A stretch of 10,855 nt of DNA from Filomicrobium sp. GTDB taxonomy: Bacteria > Pseudomonadota > Alphaproteobacteria > Rhizobiales > Hyphomicrobiaceae. The stretch is taken from positions 1 to 10,855 of the forward strand of contig JAJFHK010000078.1 of assembly GCA_021775655.1 (NCBI GenBank), written 5' to 3'. Position numbers and translations under genes: made by a program. Within the stretch, counting starts at the first letter, position 1; every line of letters begins with the position of its first letter. Shown here piece after piece: positions 6,394-10,855 of this stretch. A model generated the notes under the pieces. The model made no database searches and was not told the DNA's origin. It saw nothing but the letters and a program-made list of their open reading frames with translations.

Positions 6394-7758
6394 ATGCAGA
6401 TCAAGGAATTGACGTCGGAAGGCCTGAAGCGCGAACTCGAAGTGGTCGTAGCCACCACGGAGTTGAACGAGCGGTTCCAGGACCGGCTGAACCAGATCAA
6501 GGACACCGTACAACTGAAGGGCTTCCGAAAGGGAAAAGTCCCGGTCGCTCACCTCAAAAAGGTGTACGGCAAGTCGGTAATGCTTGAGATCCTCAACGAT
6601 GCGGTCAAGGAGACCAGCGCTAAGGCCATCCAGGAGCGAGAGGAGCGTCCCGCATTCCAGCCCGACATCGTACTCCCCGAAGATGAAGCCAAGATCGAAC
6701 GAATTTTGAGCGGCGAGGATGATCTCGCCTATTCGATGACCTTTGAAGTTCTGCCAAAGATCGAGCTTGTCGACTTTTCGACCCTGAACCTTGAGCGGCT
6801 AATCGTCGAAGTTGAGGACAAGGACGTTGATGACGCCATCGAAAAGCTCATCGACAACAATATGGGCTATGAAGAAGAAGACGGTAGAGCTGCCGAGGAC
6901 AAGGACCAGCTCACGATCGATTTCCTTGGTAAGATCGATGGCGAACCATTCGAGGGCGGGGCGGCTGAAGGCATAGACATTGTCGTAGGACAAGGGCAGT
7001 TCATCCCTGGGTTCGAAGAGCAGTTGCTTGGTAAAAAAGCCGGCGACGAACCGTTGGTGAAAGTGACTTTCCCCGACGACTACGGCGCCGAGCATTTACG
7101 CGGTAAAGATGCCACTTTTGAAACCAAGGTCCAAAAAGTCTCCAAGCCGAAGCGGCCAGAAGCCAACGACGAGTTCGCACAGTCGCTCGGACTTGAAGGG
7201 TTCGACAAGCTGAAAGAGTTGATGACCGGTCGCATAGAAGGCGAGTTCGCCCAGGCCAGTCGCAGCATGCTCAAGCGGAACATGCTTGATGAATTGGAAA
7301 AAGCGCACGACTTTGAGCTTCCGCCGTCTCTGGTCGAGCGCGAGTTCGAAGGGCTGTGGCAGCAGCTTACTACGAACATGGAACGCGACGGCATAACTTG
7401 GGAGGACGAAGACCAGAGCGAAGACGATACACGCAAGGAATATCGTGGACTAGCCAATCGCCGCGTTCGCCTCGGACTTGTCATCGGAGAGATCGGCGAC
7501 ACGAACAAAATCGAGGTCGGAGAAGAAGAACTGCGCAACGCCCTTGTCGAACAGGTTCGCCAGTTTCCTGGTCAAGAAAAGGCCGTTTACGAATACTACC
7601 AGAAGAATCCGGCAGCGCTTGCGGAATTGCGCGCACCGATCTTCGAAGACAAAGTCATCGATTTCATCGCCGAACTCGCCAAGCCGACCGAGCGAAAGGT
7701 GACGAAAGAAGAACTTCAAAAGGCGCTTGAAGCGCAGGCAGAAGACAACGACGCCTGA
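6394..7758 (+). CDS. tig: trigger factor
   Basis: Trigger factor is the ribosome-bound chaperone that meets nascent chains at the exit tunnel. This 454-residue protein has the three expected parts. The N-terminal ribosome-binding domain (about 1-150) carries the signature GFRKGKVP (43-50). The FKBP-type peptidyl-prolyl isomerase domain (about 155-245) includes LTIDFLGKIDGEPFEGG and the FIPGFEEQLLG segment. A long acidic C-terminal helical chaperone domain follows, ending in a charged tail. Length is normal (432 in E. coli, often somewhat longer in rhizobia). ATG 6394 is chosen because MQIKELTSEGLKREL matches family starts. A TTG at 6385 would add only three residues. The ribosome site is ambiguous: GAGGG is very close at 6387-6391, and GCAGG (6380-6384) is 9 bases away. 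It opens the proteostasis block with clpP, clpX and lon. Confidence 0.97.
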   Translation: MQIKELTSEGLKRELEVVVATTELNERFQDRLNQIKDTVQLKGFRKGKVPVAHLKKVYGKSVMLEILNDAVKETSAKAIQEREERPAFQPDIVLPEDEAKIERILSGEDDLAYSMTFEVLPKIELVDFSTLNLERLIVEVEDKDVDDAIEKLIDNNMGYEEEDGRAAEDKDQLTIDFLGKIDGEPFEGGAAEGIDIVVGQGQFIPGFEEQLLGKKAGDEPLVKVTFPDDYGAEHLRGKDATFETKVQKVSKPKRPEANDEFAQSLGLEGFDKLKELMTGRIEGEFAQASRSMLKRNMLDELEKAHDFELPPSLVEREFEGLWQQLTTNMERDGITWEDEDQSEDDTRKEYRGLANRRVRLGLVIGEIGDTNKIEVGEEELRNALVEQVRQFPGQEKAVYEYYQKNPAALAELRAPIFEDKVIDFIAELAKPTERKVTKEELQKALEAQAEDNDA

Positions 7759-7817
7759 CGATCAAAAGTTTGCGTTTGCGCGTCGCATTAGGGCGTCGAC
7801 CCGATTGCCAATTGAAT

Positions 7818-7831
7818 GGACGCAGCCGTCC
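7818..7831 (+). other. small hairpin in the tig-clpP spacer
   Basis: GGACG (7818-7822) and CGTCC (7827-7831) enclose the tetraloop CAGC in the 109-base gap between tig and clpP. There is no T-run, so it is not a clear terminator. It may be an mRNA processing or stability element, or chance. The short spacing leaves read-through from tig into clpP plausible. Confidence 0.2.
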
Positions 7832-7867
7832 GCGAATGACGGAACCTGACCTGGAGAACACCGAGAC

Positions 7868-8521
7868 ATGCACGATCCCAAGCTCGCCCCCACCGCAACA
7901 TTCTGGCCCATGGTCGTAGAACAGACCAACCGCGGCGAGCGCGGCTACGATCTGCCATCGCGCCTGCTCAAGGAGCGTATCATCTTCGTAACCGGCCCCA
8001 TCGAGGACCACATGGCTGCGTCGGTCTGCATGCAGTTGCTCTACTGCGAGGCCGAAAATCCCGACAAAGAGATCTCCATGTACATTAATTCGCCCGGCGG
8101 AGTCGTGACGGCCGGGATGGCGATCTACGATACGATGCAATTCATCAAGCCCAAGATTGCAACGCTTTGCATCGGGCAGGCAGCTTCGATGGGCTCGCTG
8201 CTATTGTGCGCCGGAGATGTTGGCATGCGCTACGCCCTGCCTAACGCACGAATCATGGTGCATCAGCCTTCCGGCGGCTTTCAGGGTCAAGCGTCGGATA
8301 TCGAGCGCCACGCCGAGGACATCGTAAAAATGAAGCGCCGGCTGAACGAAGTTTACGTGGCCCACACGCGTCAAGACTACGATACGATTGAACGCACGCT
8401 TGACCGTGATCACTTCATGACGGCAGAGCAGTCCAAAGAATTCGGGCTTATCGACCGGGTCCTGACCAAGCGCAGCGAAGCCGATATCGGTCCTAATACG
8501 CTTACAAAATCCGAAGATTAA
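7868..8521 (+). CDS. clpP: ATP-dependent Clp protease proteolytic subunit
   Basis: ClpP is the barrel-shaped serine peptidase that degrades proteins fed in by ClpX or ClpA. The 217-residue protein aligns with E. coli ClpP throughout. The catalytic triad is Ser107 (GQAASMGS), His132 (MVHQPSGG) and Asp181 (LDRDHFM), each four residues earlier than in the E. coli precursor. The oxyanion and substrate strand [21 protein letters not shown] (72-92) is intact. The N-terminal 14 or so residues before [11 protein letters not shown] are likely a propeptide removed by self-cleavage, as in E. coli. The ATG at 7868 has GGAG (7853-7856) 11 bases upstream. Met15 is an alternative but would remove the propeptide. 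Only this copy is visible; some alphaproteobacteria carry additional clpP genes elsewhere. Confidence 0.97.
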   Translation: MHDPKLAPTATFWPMVVEQTNRGERGYDLPSRLLKERIIFVTGPIEDHMAASVCMQLLYCEAENPDKEISMYINSPGGVVTAGMAIYDTMQFIKPKIATLCIGQAASMGSLLLCAGDVGMRYALPNARIMVHQPSGGFQGQASDIERHAEDIVKMKRRLNEVYVAHTRQDYDTIERTLDRDHFMTAEQSKEFGLIDRVLTKRSEADIGPNTLTKSED

Positions 8522-8660
8522 CCGGTTAGCATTGCGAAAAAATCCCCACAACCAGGCTAGTGCAATCGCTTCCGGCCCGTATATTGCGTAATCCAATCAA
8601 TGTTGCTGCTTACCGTACCCGTGGCCTCAAGCTAAAGCCCCAGGTTGCCGGAACCGTTTG

Positions 8661-8713
8661 AGTTGCAGTCCCGAAGTTGCTGGAAATTAACCCGCAAAGC
8701 GCTTTCTGCAACT
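8661..8713. promoter_or_regulatory. inverted repeat overlapping the clpX promoter candidate
   Basis: AGTTGCAG (8661-8668) is the exact inverse of CTGCAACT (8706-8713), with 37 bases between. The perfect 10-bp palindrome AAAGCGCTTT (8696-8705) directly abuts the right arm. The right arm overlaps the proposed -35 element by two bases. The arrangement could serve a looping or dimeric regulator, or form a terminator-like cruciform or RNA structure. No factor is identified. Confidence 0.3.
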
Positions 8714-8739
8714 GACAATTGGAGCAAATCGGTTACACT
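8712..8739 (+). promoter_or_regulatory. clpX: candidate sigma-70 promoter for clpX
   Basis: CTGACA (8712-8717) matches the -35 consensus TTGACA at 5 of 6 positions. It is followed after 16 bases by TACACT (8734-8739), which matches TATAAT at 4 of 6. It is the best-spaced pair in the clpP-clpX gap. A start near 8746 gives a leader of about 218 bases, which is long. I did not find a convincing RpoH (CTTG...) heat-shock promoter here. Confidence 0.4.
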
Positions 8740-8963
8740 AGGTTAAAACGGCACCACACGGGTGGGTATTGAGGATAGCGAGTGCATAGGCATTGCATGC
8801 GGGTTTAATGTAATCTTGATCTGCAATACCGTAGCGTGGTGTGATCATTGAATCGAGAAGTGCTAACGGACACGCTTTCTCCGACTTGAACGGGGAACGC
8901 CGTCAGTAAGAGGAACAGTTTTCCGCACCGCTGAGAACTCCGACAACGGGTGAGACCACATTT

Positions 8964-10214
8964 ATGGCGAACGAAAAAAATACTCTGTACTGCTCCTTCT
9001 GCGGGAAGAGTCAGCACGAGGTTCGCAAGCTGATTGCAGGGCCGACTGTATTCATCTGCGATGAGTGCGTTGAGCTGTGCATGGACATCATCCGCGAGGA
9101 AAACAAAAACACGCTGGTCAAATCCCGTGACGGCGTCCCGACCCCGGATGAAATCTGCAAAGTTCTCGATGGCTACGTTATCGGCCAGGCGCATGCCAAG
9201 CGCGTCCTCTCTGTCGCGGTCCATAACCATTACAAGCGCCTCAATCACGCTTCGAAATCAAACGACGTCGAACTCGCAAAATCGAACATCCTACTCGTCG
9301 GCCCAACGGGCTGCGGTAAGACGTTGCTCGCCCAGACGCTCGCGCGCATCCTCGATGTCCCCTTCACGATGGCTGATGCAACGACGCTGACAGAAGCCGG
9401 CTACGTCGGTGAGGACGTCGAAAATATCATCCTGAAGCTTCTGCAAAGCGCCGATTACAATGTTGAGCGGGCTCAGCGCGGCATCGTCTACATTGACGAA
9501 GTCGACAAGATTTCGCGCAAATCCGACAACCCATCGATCACAAGAGACGTCTCCGGAGAGGGCGTCCAGCAGGCGCTATTGAAAATCATGGAAGGAACCG
9601 TTGCTTCCGTGCCGCCGCAGGGCGGACGCAAGCATCCCCAACAGGAGTTCCTCCAGGTCGACACCACCAATATCCTGTTTATTTGCGGCGGCGCATTCGC
9701 CGGCCTCGATAAGCTCATCGCCGGACGCGGCAAAGGCAGCTCAATCGGCTTTGGTGCTGAGGTTCGTGGTCCCGAGGAGCGCCGCGTTGGCGACGTCCTG
9801 CGTGGTGTGGAGCCGGAGGATCTATTGAAATTTGGGCTGATTCCTGAATTCATCGGACGCCTGCCGGTTATCGCAACGCTGGAGGATCTCGATGAGGACG
9901 CACTTGTGCGCATCCTTTCCGAGCCAAAGAACGCACTGGTCAAGCAGTATCAGCGGCTGTTCGAGATGGAAGACGTCAAATTAACAATAACCGTCGACGC
10001 TTTGCGCGCAATTGCCCGCAAAGCCATAGAGCGCAAGACAGGTGCTCGTGGGTTGCGCTCCATAATGGAGGGTATTCTGCTCGACACCATGTTCGATCTT
10101 CCCAGCCTCAAAGGTGTGGAAGAAGTGGTCATCGGACCAGAAGTGGTCGAAGGTGGGGCCCGGCCGTTGCGCATCTATACAGAGCGTGAAGAGACTGGAA
10201 CGACGGCCTCCTGA
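8964..10214 (+). CDS. clpX: ATP-dependent Clp protease ATP-binding subunit ClpX
   Basis: ClpX is the hexameric AAA+ unfoldase that recognises tagged substrates and threads them into ClpP. The 416 residues show every hallmark. An N-terminal zinc domain has Cys10, Cys13, Cys32 and Cys35. Walker A is GPTGCGKT (113-120) and Walker B is IVYIDEVDK (174-182). The GYVGED pore loop is at 146-151 and the RKH pore loop at 222-224. The IGF loop that docks on ClpP is at 261-263. The likely arginine finger is Arg299 in IPEFIGRLP, and sensor 2 is GARGLR (360-365). Length is normal for the family. The ATG at 8964 follows GGTGAG (8949-8954) by 9 bases. In alphaproteobacteria ClpXP degrades cell-cycle and stress regulators. 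It lies after clpP but 442 bases away, so it is probably transcribed from its own promoter as well. Confidence 0.98.
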   Translation: MANEKNTLYCSFCGKSQHEVRKLIAGPTVFICDECVELCMDIIREENKNTLVKSRDGVPTPDEICKVLDGYVIGQAHAKRVLSVAVHNHYKRLNHASKSNDVELAKSNILLVGPTGCGKTLLAQTLARILDVPFTMADATTLTEAGYVGEDVENIILKLLQSADYNVERAQRGIVYIDEVDKISRKSDNPSITRDVSGEGVQQALLKIMEGTVASVPPQGGRKHPQQEFLQVDTTNILFICGGAFAGLDKLIAGRGKGSSIGFGAEVRGPEERRVGDVLRGVEPEDLLKFGLIPEFIGRLPVIATLEDLDEDALVRILSEPKNALVKQYQRLFEMEDVKLTITVDALRAIARKAIERKTGARGLRSIMEGILLDTMFDLPSLKGVEEVVIGPEVVEGGARPLRIYTEREETGTTAS

Positions 10215-10575
10215 GGCCTTGGATAGGAATTTCGCGGGTCCACACCAAGCTTGGCTCCCTCGCCGTAGCATGAACCATTGATGTTGCCGAAACGCATCCT
10301 ATTTTAAGGGGCTGCACTTGTGGCTTTGCGTTTCGCTCCACTTGACGCGTACAAAGAAGCTATGTTGCGTCGGATTGGTGTGCAGTCATCCGATTTGCGG
10401 CACTAGTGCGTACGTTCAAGCGCGTATCCAGCGAAGTGACTTCACGAATGTGATTTGGTCCGGACGTGTCAGGACCGCCTCGTGTAGGGGTGCTCGGCAC
10501 GGTCAAAATCATGGATCAAACCCGTAAAACCCGGGCTTGGCGATGGTACGCCGGCCCAATCAAGGATGGGTGACT
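10215..10575. other. 361-base clpX-lon intergenic region
   Basis: No credible gene is seen. The stretch holds several dyads: GGCCTC-CT-GAGGCC across the clpX stop (10205-10218), CCAAGCTTGG (10245-10254), GCACTAGTGC (10400-10409), GAAGT-G-ACTTC (10433-10443) and others to 10500. CTTGAC at 10341-10346 with CTATGT at 10360-10365 resembles a promoter but has only 13 bases between. No clear terminator after clpX or unambiguous lon promoter could be assigned, though the length suggests lon has its own. Confidence 0.55.
10400..10500. promoter_or_regulatory. cluster of dyad symmetries upstream of lon
   Basis: Four inverted repeats fall within 101 bases: GCACTAGTGC (10400-10409), GAAGT-G-ACTTC (10433-10443), GGTCC/GGACC with inner GAC/GTC pairs (10457-10476), and GTGC-TCG-GCAC (10490-10500). 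The third is the longest, an imperfect 20-base palindrome. They end 75 bases before the lon start. Operator sites or mRNA leader structure are possible; none matches a motif I can name. Confidence 0.25.
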
Positions 10576-10855
10576 ATGAGCACGAAGCCAGAAACGAAGG
10601 ACGAAACGAGCGGTCCGGAGCTGTATCCAGTCCTGCCGCTGCGCGATATTGTCGTCTTTCCCTATATGATTGTTCCCCTCTTCGTAGGCCGCGAGAAATC
10701 GATCAATGCGCTCGAAGAAGTGATGCGCACCGATAAGCAGATCCTGCTAGCCGCGCAGAAGAACGCCGGAGACGACGATCCCGATGAGGATGCTATCTAC
10801 AACGTGGGGACGCTTGCTTCCGTTCTGCAACTCCTGAAGCTGCCCGATGGGACTG
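10576..10855 (+). CDS. lon: Lon protease, N-terminal part (3' partial)
   Basis: The frame runs open from ATG 10576 to the window end, giving 93 complete codons. After a polar 14-residue start comes [23 protein letters not shown], followed by [12 protein letters not shown] and [10 protein letters not shown]. This is the conserved beginning of the Lon N-terminal substrate-binding domain (LAN). Lon is a homo-oligomeric AAA+ serine/lysine-dyad protease of the cytoplasm that removes misfolded and some regulatory proteins. The ATPase and protease domains lie beyond the window. AAGGA (10562-10566) stands 9 bases before the start. Its place directly after clpX is the standard alphaproteobacterial order and supports the call. 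Confidence 0.96.
   Translation, partial: MSTKPETKDETSGPELYPVLPLRDIVVFPYMIVPLFVGREKSINALEEVMRTDKQILLAAQKNAGDDDPDEDAIYNVGTLASVLQLLKLPDGT

Larger units (their letters stand above)
8522..8963. other. 442-base clpP-clpX intergenic region
   Basis: No convincing gene is present on either strand. The region holds an 8-bp inverted repeat (8661-8713), a perfect AAAGCGCTTT palindrome (8696-8705) and a candidate promoter (8712-8739). The last ~220 bases would be an untranslated clpX leader, which contains TGCAT direct repeats near 8784 and 8795. No terminator with a T-run was seen after clpP. I do not see a riboswitch or known leader element. Confidence 0.6.

Noticed and set aside
8805..9248. 147-codon minus-strand frame over the clpX leader and start
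   Set aside because: It overlaps the strongly conserved zinc domain of clpX in antisense and resembles no known family.
10341..10367. RpoH-like or sigma-70 promoter (CTTGAC and CTATGTTG) for lon
   Set aside because: The spacing of 13 bases is too short for either promoter class, and it lies over 200 bases from the lon start.
10318..10527. 69-codon cysteine-rich frame between clpX and lon
   Set aside because: It has no ribosome site, no recognisable family and composition typical of non-coding sequence.

Overview
The window looks like an ordinary chromosomal segment of an alphaproteobacterium, most likely of the Rhizobiales/Hyphomicrobiales. The main support is the gene order tRNA-Leu(UAG), tig, clpP, clpX, lon. 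Other support comes from the protein types: a rhizobial-style trigger factor start, a cysteine synthase with an unusual TAGNTG loop, and an outer membrane beta-barrel beginning with a CYVRADVG-like first strand. The base composition is moderately GC-rich. I see no mobile element, no CRISPR array and no sign of recent transfer. Species cannot be named from this.

The left part (1-2718, + strand) holds the C-terminal two thirds of an HSL-type alpha/beta hydrolase, a pirin-family metal-binding cupin and a PlsC-like acyltransferase. An operator-like dyad and a possible promoter lie just before the acyltransferase. The acyltransferase converges, with only 22 bases between stops, on a minus-strand pair (2741-4696): a cysteine synthase-like PLP enzyme followed by a 3-mercaptopyruvate sulfurtransferase. 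These two are probably one operon for cysteine and sulfane-sulfur metabolism.

The middle part (4697-6253) has an outer membrane beta-barrel protein transcribed away from the sulfur operon and ended by a clear intrinsic terminator. A leucine tRNA with an encoded CCA end follows.

The right part (6394-10855, + strand) is the protein quality-control block: trigger factor (folding at the ribosome), ClpP (peptidase), ClpX (unfoldase for ClpP) and the start of the Lon protease. The first two genes are 109 bases apart. clpX and lon each sit behind a long non-coding stretch (442 and 361 bases) rich in inverted repeats, which suggests each has its own promoter and control.

I found no new multi-gene system. 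The observations most worth checking are the unusual cysteine synthase subtype beside sseA, the cysteine pair and EF-hand-like loop in the outer membrane protein, and dyad symmetries upstream of the acyltransferase, tRNA-Leu, clpX and lon.
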